Of a stretch of 64,000 nt of DNA, positions 47,981 through 58,112 are shown piece by piece. How positions within the stretch are numbered: the stretch's first letter is position 1; every line of letters starts with the position of its first letter. The stretch is from assembly GCA_015066245.1 (NCBI GenBank), contig SVOS01000003.1, positions 1 to 64,000 on the forward strand. The letters run 5' to 3'. Origin of the DNA: Oscillospiraceae bacterium (GTDB lineage: Bacteria; Bacillota; Clostridia; Oscillospirales; Acutalibacteraceae). The position numbers and the translations under genes are program-made. The notes beneath the pieces are model-generated. The model searched no databases. It was not told the origin of the DNA and was given only the letters and a program-made list of their open reading frames with translations.

Positions 47981-50900
47981 ATGAGTAAACCAATAATTAA
48001 ATTTACCAACAAGTGTCTGTCGTTGGTTTTATGCTTTATTATGATTTTTTCCTTGACTATTCCTGCCATAAATTCAGTCTCGGCTCAGGAAACTGAGCAG
48101 ACCTCAGACAGTATAGTACACTCGGTTACAAGTATTAATTATTATAACGCAGACGAAAATATCTTCAGACAAAATACTGTCAGTGTAATTTTCGGCAAAT
48201 CAGCAGAGGAAAGAGTCGCTGACGGACAATTTCCTATCGGTGCTGACTACAAATGGCACACTGCTTTTGTTCTCGAGTGTATAGGTGCTCAGAATAACTC
48301 ACGCTATGAGTTTATTGTTGACTCTGTTGTAGCCGGTGAAAATATAAAAAAAGATCATCTGCTTCCTAAAACCGATCAAGGATTTGTTCTTTATATTCTG
48401 GATGATATCCTCAATGAGAGCAACACCCCAAAACGCGGTGATCTTGTAATGTCAGATTCATGGATTGCACAAGATAAATTTATTGAATCACCGGGAGAAT
48501 ATAACGGCAACAACTACGGCCATCTTACTTTTATCGATAATCCCAGCACAGACGAAACAATTTCAACCGCAGCAGCTGACGAAAACCACTCTCGTGTAAA
48601 AATATTCAACTATGACTCATCTATTATCGGTCAGGGCTCGGATATCGGTTTCTGGCAAGGTGACTGGGGTTTGGGCGGTAGTTATGAGTCTGTTGACGGA
48701 GAGGGTCAGGAATATAATTTTGACCTCAAAAATCAACACTATAAAATGTCTGACACTCTGGATTCTCAGGGCTATCCCATTACCGAAAGCGGCAAGTCTT
48801 TTGCATATCTTTTTGATGGCAGCTCTACCCGCAGTGACGGAAGCTCAACATTAAGGGGTTCAATGAATAATGGCGGAGGTCTTTTCAGAGAGCGTAACGG
48901 CTATTATTATTATGACTCTCTTTATAATGCCGCTTATTACAACGAGACACTCAATAAGTTTGAGATTTATGACAATCTGATTGTTCGTCCATGGTATGAT
49001 ACCTCAGATCTTTCAAAGGAAGCTTACGGTAATTTCCTGCCTTTTAACAAGATTTCTTCTGATAATATTCTTATAGACAACAAGCTTACATATACCGACG
49101 AAGCACTAAGTTCTAATGTTGTCGGCAGCCAACAGCCGGCAGAGCATACTTTCAAAGATATAGGAAACGAAAAGAATGTAACAACTGCAAGACATGAAGA
49201 TAAAGTTGATTTGTGGTTTGGTATGACTGTAGAGGATGAGTTTATTCAGCCTGTAAGCGGTCTGGTAAACGATAAAGAAATGAGCTTCGAATTTTTGGGT
49301 GACGATGATGTTTTGGTATACATCGGACTCTGGAATGAAGCTGAAAATGCCTACGACTATAGACTTACTTTAGACATCGGCGGAGTTCACGGAGCAAGAC
49401 ACGGCAAAATCAACTTTGCAACCGGAGAGGTTGAGGATTTTCCCGATACCTTAGATGGTGTTACAAAAAATGAAGCTCCCCGTACAAGAACGCTAAAAGA
49501 AATTTTCGACCTTGAAGGTAATACCTTTGAGGATTACTCCAAGCTTAGCCTGAAGTTCTTCTATCTTGAGCGCGGTGGCAATATTTCTTACTGTGGTTTA
49601 GGATTCAACATTCCATCTTTGCCTCAGAATTCCCTTACTGTCACAAAAGAGATTGAAAGTGACGTGAAGGTATTTGAAAATGCTGCTCCTGCAAAATTCC
49701 GTATTGTAAAGGCAGACTCAGAGGGTAACGCAACTGACGAACCTCTAGTTACAAGCGGCACTTATGATATTATCGAAAACGATACTGTTGTGGGTGTTGG
49801 TAACCTGAGCGGTAAGGGTATATTTACTCTGCTCCCGGGTCAGAGTGCAAGATTTTCGGATATGCTAACCAAAACGGACTTCGGTTACAAAAATTATGTG
49901 GTGCAGGAAATCATCGGCACTGATATTGCTGCTCAGTATACCGGTGTTACTTGTATTGTGGGCGGCTCCAAACCCGTTGAGCTTTCTTCATCAGCATCAG
50001 AGGATGGTGTCCTTTACAACAGCACAGCTCTGTCCGGCGAAGAGACAGAGTCAGTTACCTTTATCAATGAAATCGATTCTTCTGTAGCAGGTGTACTCAG
50101 CGTAAGTAAAAACGCAGTATCTGGTACGGATATCCCTGCTGATAGAATTTTTGACATCAATGTTACAATCGGCGGAAAGCCCCTGCCTGCAGGCACCGAG
50201 TATTATCTTAATTATGACACTTCAAAAGTTTATACAGTAAATAATGCAGGTATTATTCCTCTTAAGGTCGGCGAGACCGCAACCTTAGTAAACAAGCTAC
50301 TTGCAGGCACTGCTTTTGAGGTGAAAGAAGCAAAAACTGTCGGCTATGCTCCCGAATACAGCGGAAGTATTACAACCGTCCTCGGTACTGAAAATCTTAA
50401 TATCACTCTCAGCGGTGCCAATGGTGTTATGCCTGTTGGTGGTGCTGCAAGCGTTGTTGTTTCAAATTCCATCGATACTTCGGGTATCACTACAGACAAG
50501 TATGTTGACGAAGCCGATACCGATGACAAGTTTGTGCTGACTCTTGAGTCCTTCTCTCAGGGCGAAACCCTTATATTGCCCAAGGATGAGCCTATGGATA
50601 TTGTTTTGGTTCTTGACCAGTCAGGTTCTATGCATGCACCTGCAGGTGTTACCGAGAATTTATACAATACCAAGCTTTATACCGATATTCCTAATCCCAT
50701 GCAGATTTCTGAAATTGACACAGAAAAAGCCAAGTATCAGGGATATTATATTGCTCAGAGCCGCAGCGGCAGACCTATAAGAGATGCCGCAGGTAATATT
50801 ATCAAACACGAGTACGACTGGTTTATTGTTTGGTACAAAGACGGATATTGGTACTATGTCCGTAACGCTAACCATTACACTCCTGTTGTGTTTGATTTAA

Positions 50901-53900
50901 ACGGCAGTGCCGATACACTACAGATTGGTGCTACTCTCAAGAGAACCGTACCTTATGACACCTTTAATTACTACAAAACCCAGTTTGGTGCACTTCATGA
51001 TGCAATGCTTGACTTTATTGATGATGTTAAGGCAACAGGAGTTAACCACAAAATCGCTATTACTGGTTTTTCGAGCCCCTTCTATGACGGCTATCAGAAC
51101 TACAACGGCTCAGGCTTATATCTTGATGGCGACTATTATCTTTTTGATACCCAGTTTCTGAATTCCGATGGCAGTATTACAGACAGCGGTCTGCCTGATG
51201 CAGAGGATGTTTATGACAGAGCTTTGGTTGATATCTCAACAGAAGAAGGATATCAGAGCATAGTAAGCTCTGCAAAGGCTGTTATCTCCAACTACTGGCA
51301 TACATGTCCCGCAGCAGGTCTGCACATGGCCAACGAGATTTTCAGACGTACCTATAATCAGACAGATTCTCTGAATGGTGCCAAGCCCGAAAGAGAGCGA
51401 ATGATTATTCTCTTTACTGACGGTTACCCGACAACGGCCACAGGTGCTGACCAGTTCAACAGATATAATAGCGACAGAAATTTATACTGGGAGGACGAAG
51501 CAAACGGTATTTATCCCGGTCGAAACGATGCGATTGCTTATTCTTATCAGTCTCAACACTATTTTGGTGCAGATGTTTTCACCGTTGGTACATCCCAGAT
51601 GAACACTGAGAAATTCCTCGAGTTGGTTTCCTCCAACTATCCCGATGCTCAGTCTCTCACCAATATTGGTACTGTTGCTTCCAATCCAAAATATCACGCT
51701 CTTTATTCAACTCCCGAGGATTTGAATAACGTATTTAATTCAATTCTTCAGACTTCAACAAATACCGAGATCAATCTTGGTCCCGATTCTTATACCAAAG
51801 ATTTTCTCACCGATTATTTTGAGCTTTACGGTGATGCAGCAGACAAATACGGCATCAAAGCATATACTGCTGATTATCTTGGAAACGGTAAGTTTGCCGA
51901 TAGGGTAGAGTTTACCGATGCGATTATCAACGTAAAGAGCTCTCAGGGCAATTCCCGACTTGATACTGTTGAGGTTTCGGGTTTTGACTATTCTGCAAAC
52001 TTTATAGCCGAGGCGGCTCTGGATTCATCTGCACAAGGCAAAAAACTTATTATCGAGATTCCCGTAAAAGTCCGTGATGGATTCTGGGGCGGTAACAACG
52101 TACCAACCAATAAATCGGAATCCGCGATTTACGGAATCGAATCAGATGTTCCTGTTATTCGTTATCCTGAGCCTCAGGTCAATGTTACACGAACCCCTGA
52201 GGTAGTCACAAATGATAATGTTATCTATTATGATAGCGAGATTGATTACGAGGACGTCCTTGAAAGCATCGTAATCGATGGTGTGAATGTAATTATAGGT
52301 AACGACGGAAGTCTTACTCCTGCCGAAACCTGGATGGATGACTTTGCTGATCTTACATGGGCAGATAACTCCTGCACTTCAGCCGACTCTATAGATAACA
52401 AGAACAACAAGGATTATTTATATTCAGTTAACCTCACACCAGATTCAAAGGGTACATCCAACAACTCTTCCAATCCTTCCAATATAGCAGGCAGTGTTAT
52501 GCCTTCAGAAGGTATAAATGGCAGCGATGTCGGAAATGTAGAGGTGCTGATTCCTCAGATTACATTCAAGGATTCAACCATTACCGTTGGCACAATACCT
52601 GACAATGATTATTTTAACAGTGAAAATCTGGTTGATATCAAGTGGGTAAGTTCTCTCAATGGCGAAGAAAAAAACGCCACAATGCCCGAATCTGAGCCTG
52701 AGCTTCAGCTTGAGTATACAATCTCAGGTACTCTGGGTGATATTGATACACTATATTATCACTTCAAATTTGACACAAAGCTGGATGTTACCATTGATGC
52801 TTTGTATCCGGATGGTAGCAAGAGCTCTATAACCGATGTTACAAAGTTCAAGTGGCAGTGCGACGAAAGCGAGCATAAAGCAGAGCAGGATATCCCTGAA
52901 CACTTAGGCAGCGAAGATAGCATCGAGTTCTGGATTCATGTGCTTTCAGGCTATGCAATGCCCGACTCCGTAGTTATCGATTATGGCCTGCCTGTGGATA
53001 TATATCTTATGGCAAATGACCTTGTGATTTCGGACGGTAACCCCATACTTATGGGCATCAGCAACGAGAATACCCTGGAGTCCTATCAGACGGATATCAC
53101 CTGTAAATATGGCAAAGCAGAGGTCTTGGAGACTTCAAGTGCCTTTACCGCTAAGGTAAGATACACTCCTGATACTATGACCATTGATGATGTCGACACC
53201 TTCTGGTATGTTATTGAGTATACAACCGATGATGGCCTGAGAATGAAATATTCCTCAACGGTTACGGTGATTCCTGCTACAAGTATTTATTTTGAGGACA
53301 ATTTTGTTGACTTTAAGATTTTTGACCAGAGCAACGTATCCGAGATAACTTCCGACAATCCTCACTACGATGACCTTAAATGGACAGACGAGGGTGAGAC
53401 AGTTTCAGGTGTTCAGGCAGAAGACCGTCCCGGAGATTATCTTCTCGAGACTGTGGATGCCGACAATATTTACGGCAGTGATGGTGCTTATGAGAATATG
53501 AGTATGTTCTCCATGGGTTCATCAAAGCTTGTTAATGTTGGCAGCCATATCTTTGACGACGGCGAAATCAAAACCTTTGCTACGGCTTCCTTTGCTTTCA
53601 AGGGCACCGGTTTTGATATCATAAGTGTTACAAGCCATAACACAGGCACAATCGTTGTGCAGATAAGCGGCAAGACTATTGACGGCAAATCAGTCAACAA
53701 AGCTGTGATGGTAGATACCTATTACGGATATCAGTGGAGCGGCGACAGTTGGGTGGTTGATCCCGATGCAAGCGACGCACTTTATCAGATACCTGTTATG
53801 AAGGTAGATGACCTGCCTTACGGCAGCTACAATGTCAAGATTACTGTAACTTATGCCGAATTGTTTGACCATGGCCAGTATGACGGCTCAGGTAGTTTTG

Positions 53901-55150
53901 ACTTCTATCTTGATGCTATCCGAATTTACAGCCCTGCATCAAACGGCGAATATAATGACGTAATCGAAGATGCTTATATTGCTGACAAAGAAGGTTGGCC
54001 TCTTTATGAGGAGCTCCGAAATATTCTGCTCAAGGCAGAGTCTTTCGGTAATCTTGAGGATAACGAAGTGATCAGCGGTGCAGTATTTATCGATAATACT
54101 GCACGGGATACCGAAACGGGTGCTTTGACTCCTACTATCAAAGATTACCTCAATTACGGACCTAACAACGAGGTTTACCTTGCACCCGGTCAGGCAATAG
54201 CCTTTGAACTTAACAGAGAAAATGCCGCAAGCATTCATCTTGCAATGAAGTCTGTAGGTCTTGGCACTGCTAAGGTCAAGGTCTTTGATGCAACTGTCAA
54301 TAATGAGGACGCGGCTCTCCGCGAGATTTCCACTGCAACAGACCTTTACTGTGATATTACTGCTTTAAACGGCAAAACTGTTGTTATTTACAACGCAGGT
54401 AGCGAAATCGACGGTGTCCTTTCTGTTACAAACATAAAGACAGCCTACACCTCAGACCCCTCTGAGGCTGAGCCTCAGGCTATGCCTTACAGAATGAGCC
54501 GCCAGCTTGCAGCTCTTGCTCTCAATGCTTTGATGGCAAAGCCTGAGCCTACGCCCACAACTGAAGCAACAGAAACAGAAACAACAGAAACAGAAGCAAC
54601 AACTGAAGCCTCTACTGAAGAAACAGTTACCGACTCACCAGAGATTTTCACAGAGCCTTCTGAGGAAATTTCCTCATCTGCTGTTGCTACTGAAGCTGAG
54701 CCTGCAACTTCTCAGGAAACTACTACCGTAACTTCAGAAACAGCAACTTCAATTGTTACAGAGCCTTCAGAAAGCACCTCGTCAGTTGCTGTTGAGCCGA
54801 CCCAGACTATATCAGAAATAACCGAGTCAACAGAAGCACCTGTCAAAACAGTTCCTTTTGAATCTTTGACTACTGACACAACAGAGCCTGAATGTACCGA
54901 AACTCATACAGAGAGCAATACTACCGAGCCCACAGAACCTTCGGATGATATTCTTGTTGGTGATGTAAATCTTGACGGCAAGGTCAGCATCAAGGATGTT
55001 ACTGTTATCCAGAAGTATAAGGCTAAAATGATTGAGCTTGATGAGGTTTCTATAAAAGCTGCTGATGTTGATTTCAATAATAATGTCAATATCAAAGACG
55101 CTACTGCAATCCAGAAGTTCCTTGCAGGAATAATCAAAAAGTTCACATAA
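47981..55150 (+). CDS. Giant secreted adhesin-like protein: fibro-slime domain, pilin/SpaA-like modules, vWA domain, C-terminal type I dockerin
   Basis: Signal peptide; SFEFLGDDDVLVYIG...LDIGGVHGARHGKINFATG; vWA MIDAS DIVLVLDQSGSMHAP and IILFTDGYPTT; Thr/Glu linker; dockerin GDVNLDGKVSIKDVTVIQKYKA and ADVDFNNNVNIKDATAIQKFLAGI. Confidence 0.87.
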   Translation: MSKPIIKFTNKCLSLVLCFIMIFSLTIPAINSVSAQETEQTSDSIVHSVTSINYYNADENIFRQNTVSVIFGKSAEERVADGQFPIGADYKWHTAFVLECIGAQNNSRYEFIVDSVVAGENIKKDHLLPKTDQGFVLYILDDILNESNTPKRGDLVMSDSWIAQDKFIESPGEYNGNNYGHLTFIDNPSTDETISTAAADENHSRVKIFNYDSSIIGQGSDIGFWQGDWGLGGSYESVDGEGQEYNFDLKNQHYKMSDTLDSQGYPITESGKSFAYLFDGSSTRSDGSSTLRGSMNNGGGLFRERNGYYYYDSLYNAAYYNETLNKFEIYDNLIVRPWYDTSDLSKEAYGNFLPFNKISSDNILIDNKLTYTDEALSSNVVGSQQPAEHTFKDIGNEKNVTTARHEDKVDLWFGMTVEDEFIQPVSGLVNDKEMSFEFLGDDDVLVYIGLWNEAENAYDYRLTLDIGGVHGARHGKINFATGEVEDFPDTLDGVTKNEAPRTRTLKEIFDLEGNTFEDYSKLSLKFFYLERGGNISYCGLGFNIPSLPQNSLTVTKEIESDVKVFENAAPAKFRIVKADSEGNATDEPLVTSGTYDIIENDTVVGVGNLSGKGIFTLLPGQSARFSDMLTKTDFGYKNYVVQEIIGTDIAAQYTGVTCIVGGSKPVELSSSASEDGVLYNSTALSGEETESVTFINEIDSSVAGVLSVSKNAVSGTDIPADRIFDINVTIGGKPLPAGTEYYLNYDTSKVYTVNNAGIIPLKVGETATLVNKLLAGTAFEVKEAKTVGYAPEYSGSITTVLGTENLNITLSGANGVMPVGGAASVVVSNSIDTSGITTDKYVDEADTDDKFVLTLESFSQGETLILPKDEPMDIVLVLDQSGSMHAPAGVTENLYNTKLYTDIPNPMQISEIDTEKAKYQGYYIAQSRSGRPIRDAAGNIIKHEYDWFIVWYKDGYWYYVRNANHYTPVVFDLNGSADTLQIGATLKRTVPYDTFNYYKTQFGALHDAMLDFIDDVKATGVNHKIAITGFSSPFYDGYQNYNGSGLYLDGDYYLFDTQFLNSDGSITDSGLPDAEDVYDRALVDISTEEGYQSIVSSAKAVISNYWHTCPAAGLHMANEIFRRTYNQTDSLNGAKPERERMIILFTDGYPTTATGADQFNRYNSDRNLYWEDEANGIYPGRNDAIAYSYQSQHYFGADVFTVGTSQMNTEKFLELVSSNYPDAQSLTNIGTVASNPKYHALYSTPEDLNNVFNSILQTSTNTEINLGPDSYTKDFLTDYFELYGDAADKYGIKAYTADYLGNGKFADRVEFTDAIINVKSSQGNSRLDTVEVSGFDYSANFIAEAALDSSAQGKKLIIEIPVKVRDGFWGGNNVPTNKSESAIYGIESDVPVIRYPEPQVNVTRTPEVVTNDNVIYYDSEIDYEDVLESIVIDGVNVIIGNDGSLTPAETWMDDFADLTWADNSCTSADSIDNKNNKDYLYSVNLTPDSKGTSNNSSNPSNIAGSVMPSEGINGSDVGNVEVLIPQITFKDSTITVGTIPDNDYFNSENLVDIKWVSSLNGEEKNATMPESEPELQLEYTISGTLGDIDTLYYHFKFDTKLDVTIDALYPDGSKSSITDVTKFKWQCDESEHKAEQDIPEHLGSEDSIEFWIHVLSGYAMPDSVVIDYGLPVDIYLMANDLVISDGNPILMGISNENTLESYQTDITCKYGKAEVLETSSAFTAKVRYTPDTMTIDDVDTFWYVIEYTTDDGLRMKYSSTVTVIPATSIYFEDNFVDFKIFDQSNVSEITSDNPHYDDLKWTDEGETVSGVQAEDRPGDYLLETVDADNIYGSDGAYENMSMFSMGSSKLVNVGSHIFDDGEIKTFATASFAFKGTGFDIISVTSHNTGTIVVQISGKTIDGKSVNKAVMVDTYYGYQWSGDSWVVDPDASDALYQIPVMKVDDLPYGSYNVKITVTYAELFDHGQYDGSGSFDFYLDAIRIYSPASNGEYNDVIEDAYIADKEGWPLYEELRNILLKAESFGNLEDNEVISGAVFIDNTARDTETGALTPTIKDYLNYGPNNEVYLAPGQAIAFELNRENAASIHLAMKSVGLGTAKVKVFDATVNNEDAALREISTATDLYCDITALNGKTVVIYNAGSEIDGVLSVTNIKTAYTSDPSEAEPQAMPYRMSRQLAALALNALMAKPEPTPTTEATETETTETEATTEASTEETVTDSPEIFTEPSEEISSSAVATEAEPATSQETTTVTSETATSIVTEPSESTSSVAVEPTQTISEITESTEAPVKTVPFESLTTDTTEPECTETHTESNTTEPTEPSDDILVGDVNLDGKVSIKDVTVIQKYKAKMIELDEVSIKAADVDFNNNVNIKDATAIQKFLAGIIKKFT

Positions 55151-55152
55151 AG

Positions 55153-55185
55153 AAAAGAGGTTGTCATAACGACAACCTCTTTTAA
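55153..55185. terminator. Terminator between convergent genes
   Basis: AAAAGAGGTTGTC-ATAAC-GACAACCTCTTTT. Confidence 0.85.
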
Positions 55186-55191
55186 ATTACA

Positions 55192-55884
55192 TTAGAAATT
55201 TCTGCTTTTTCTGATTTCGTCGATAGGAACAATCTCCTCAAATACCGAGAAAACCGAGTCGCTCAACGCGAAATCTGCGTGAAGATTTCCAAAAAACCAC
55301 TTTTTGTATCTTACCTCGGCACATAATTGCTCCAAGAAAAGATTAACTGGATTTGTTTTGCAGTTTCTCCAGATTTTATGCTTATGAGTAGCATTTGCTT
55401 CATGAGTGACGATATAGTCAACTTCGCAGTTAACTTTTTTAAGATTTTCTACAGCATACCGCATTTCGTCTTCTGTGGGCATTTCACGCTCGCTCCATGT
55501 GCCTCTGTCAAGAAGCTGCTCCAGATCTGGGCTTACACCACCGCCGAAGGCAAAAAGGAATTTTCCGTCTATATTATAGATTTCACCTCTTATAAGATGA
55601 TAGATGTTTCTTGTGATTCTGTGGGCTTTGGCAGAGTAAAGGTCAACCACAGGCTGACTCTCGATTTTTTGGAAATTCTCGTGAGTGCCGTCTACAAAGA
55701 GTATCTGATACTTCTGCTGGTTGAGAAAATCGATTTTTTTCTGTTCTTCCTCAGATTCATCCCACATAAAGCCGAAATCACCGCATACAATCAGAATATC
55801 ATCTTTTGTGAGCTTCTTTGCGGCTCTTGTTTTAAATCTTTTGATATCTCCGTGAGTATCTCCTGTAATATATATCAAAGTCAA
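55192..55884 (-). CDS. Metallophosphoesterase
   Basis: LIYITGDTHGDIKRF, ILIVCGDFGFMWD, FVDGTHENF, FGNLHAD. Confidence 0.9.
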   Translation of the reverse strand: MTLIYITGDTHGDIKRFKTRAAKKLTKDDILIVCGDFGFMWDESEEEQKKIDFLNQQKYQILFVDGTHENFQKIESQPVVDLYSAKAHRITRNIYHLIRGEIYNIDGKFLFAFGGGVSPDLEQLLDRGTWSEREMPTEDEMRYAVENLKKVNCEVDYIVTHEANATHKHKIWRNCKTNPVNLFLEQLCAEVRYKKWFFGNLHADFALSDSVFSVFEEIVPIDEIRKSRNF

Positions 55885-55971
55885 AAACCCTTTCCAAATT
55901 AAAATTTACGTTGAAATGAACTTTGTAATGTTGTATAATCTATATAATACCACAAGAAAGGCATTTTTTCT

Positions 55972-57312
55972 ATGAAAAAAAGAATAATTCGAATAATTTC
56001 TTATATTTGTATATTTGTTTTGCTTTTAGGCGTAACTTTCTCTGCTTCTGCAGTGTCTTATGACTATGAGAGTTGGGAGGATGCCGAGGCAAAGCTTTAT
56101 TCTGATACAATTTTACTTGTAAATATGGACACAGGCGTAGTTGTATATGAAAAAGATATCCACGAACGCAGATATCCCGCATCTCTTACAAAGATTATGA
56201 CATATATCGTTGCTATTGAAAACATCGAGGATGTTGAACACACAAGGGTTGAAATTAAGCAGGATGTAATTGATTTGCTAAGCGGTACAGGCAGCTCTAT
56301 GTCAGGACTTGATTACAAAATCGGCGAAAAAGTTACTGTTATTGACCTGCTTTACTGTCTTATGGTTTCTTCGGGTAATGATGCTGCGTTGGTGCTTGCT
56401 GACTATATCGGTGGGGGAGACATAAGCATTTTTGTTGATGCTATGAACAAAAAGGCTCAGGAGCTTGGTCTTGAGGACACCCATTTTATGAACCCTCACG
56501 GACTTCATGACCCCGAGCACTACTCCACGGCTTATGATATTTACACAATGGCTTCTTATGCACTGACATTGCCGTATTTTTCAGAGATTACCGACACTGC
56601 TACTTATTATTGCGAAGGCGACGACTATCCTCTTGTAACCACAAACTATCTTATAGATGCTAACCGCGGCGGTGAGTATTACTATACTTACGCCAAGGGT
56701 ATCAAAACAGGTACTACCGAAGAGGCAGGCAGATGTATCGCAACTACCGCAGTAGGTGACGGATATGCATATATGTGTATCTGCATGGGTGCTCCTTATG
56801 ATGATTCTGACATAAACGGTGCCATGAAAGATGCCCGAAGCCTTATGCGCTGGGCTTTGCTTGAGCTGGAGTTTACACGTCTTCTTGGTATCGATACTCC
56901 TGTGTGCGAGGTGGATGTTAACTTCTCTAATGGTGACGAGTCAATCCATCTCTATCCCGACAAGAACGTAAACAGTATTTTGCCTAAGAATTATAAGGTT
57001 GAAGATGTTGAGATAACTCCTGATGCTCCTCTTGAGATTGATGCTCCTGTCAAAAAGGGCGATGTCATCGGTACTGCGGCGGTTTACTACAAAGACGAGC
57101 TTGTCCAGGAGGTTAACCTTATTGCAAGCGAGGATGTTGGCAAAAGCGACTTGTCCTACACCATGTATATCCTTAAAAATATACTTCTTTCATGGCAGTT
57201 CTGGATTGCCGTTATTATTGCGGTTATACTTCTTGTAGTGTATTTTGTTCTTCTTAACAACGTACGCCAGAAGAAAAAGCAGCGTAGAGTAAAGCGTCAC
57301 AGACGCATGTGA
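55972..57312 (+). CDS. D-alanyl-D-alanine carboxypeptidase (DacF-like, S11) with C-terminal TM
   Basis: YPASLTKIMTY, SSGNDAALVLADYIGGG, AKGIKTGTTEEAGRC; C-terminal hydrophobic segment and basic tail. Confidence 0.93.
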   Translation: MKKRIIRIISYICIFVLLLGVTFSASAVSYDYESWEDAEAKLYSDTILLVNMDTGVVVYEKDIHERRYPASLTKIMTYIVAIENIEDVEHTRVEIKQDVIDLLSGTGSSMSGLDYKIGEKVTVIDLLYCLMVSSGNDAALVLADYIGGGDISIFVDAMNKKAQELGLEDTHFMNPHGLHDPEHYSTAYDIYTMASYALTLPYFSEITDTATYYCEGDDYPLVTTNYLIDANRGGEYYYTYAKGIKTGTTEEAGRCIATTAVGDGYAYMCICMGAPYDDSDINGAMKDARSLMRWALLELEFTRLLGIDTPVCEVDVNFSNGDESIHLYPDKNVNSILPKNYKVEDVEITPDAPLEIDAPVKKGDVIGTAAVYYKDELVQEVNLIASEDVGKSDLSYTMYILKNILLSWQFWIAVIIAVILLVVYFVLLNNVRQKKKQRRVKRHRRM

Positions 57313-57317
57313 TTTTA

Positions 57318-57360
57318 AAAAAAGCTTCTCCTGTTTCTCGGGAGAAGCTTTCTTTATTTT
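57318..57360. terminator. Terminator between convergent genes
   Basis: AAAGCTTCTCC-TGTTTCTC-GGGAGAAGCTTT. Confidence 0.85.
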
Positions 57361-57958
57361 AAGACACAGAAAATCCCGGCAAATACCACTTAAGAGCGTC
57401 GCTTGCACTGCCTGAATTTTCGCAAAGGTAGTTTATACCATAAGCGCTGATACCCTCAGCATATTCTTTTCCATAAATATAATCATTGCTGTTCATATCC
57501 CATGGGGATGCTACTGTTTCCATATAAGGATATTCATTGGTTGTCTTTGTACATCCTTCCGAGAGCTTTGTGATTGGTATGTATACTGATTTATTGTTGT
57601 ATTTGAGAGTAATTAATTTTGACTTACAGATTGTTTTTATTCTGTCATAAAATTCGTCAGATATTTCTGTGTTATCCGTATTATAATCATATCCTGCTTC
57701 TAAATTGTTTCTGATAACCGCCGAAACACCTAGTATGCCTTCGTCACAGAAGCTTTCGTTACAATACTGTGATGTTACGAGGATTAATGTATCATCTGAA
57801 TATTCAGACGTTGTGTTGACAGGCGGTGATTCTATGGAATTAGCAGCTTGTGCTTTTTGGGGCAGTTGTGTATATTCACCTTTGGCTAAAACACAGATTA
57901 AGGGGATAAAAATGATAATTAAAAACCAGATTAGTATTAAGATGACTGTCTTCTTCAT
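57359..57958 (-). CDS. Membrane-anchored extracytoplasmic protein of unknown function
   Basis: N-terminal TM MKKTVILILIWFLIIIFIPLICVL; the start at 57958 is preferred. Confidence 0.6.
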   Translation of the reverse strand: MKKTVILILIWFLIIIFIPLICVLAKGEYTQLPQKAQAANSIESPPVNTTSEYSDDTLILVTSQYCNESFCDEGILGVSAVIRNNLEAGYDYNTDNTEISDEFYDRIKTICKSKLITLKYNNKSVYIPITKLSEGCTKTTNEYPYMETVASPWDMNSNDYIYGKEYAEGISAYGINYLCENSGSASDALKWYLPGFSVS

Positions 57959-58112
57959 AAATTCTCCGAAATTTTGCTGAATTTTAGGTGACCAATCCTT
58001 ACTGAATCTTGACAAGCTTTTGTGTTTGTTCTACAATAGTATCTGTAAAAGAATTGCTCTTAAGAATATTTATTTATTCCTAATGTGTTTTATTACAGAA
58101 AAGGAGCCATAA

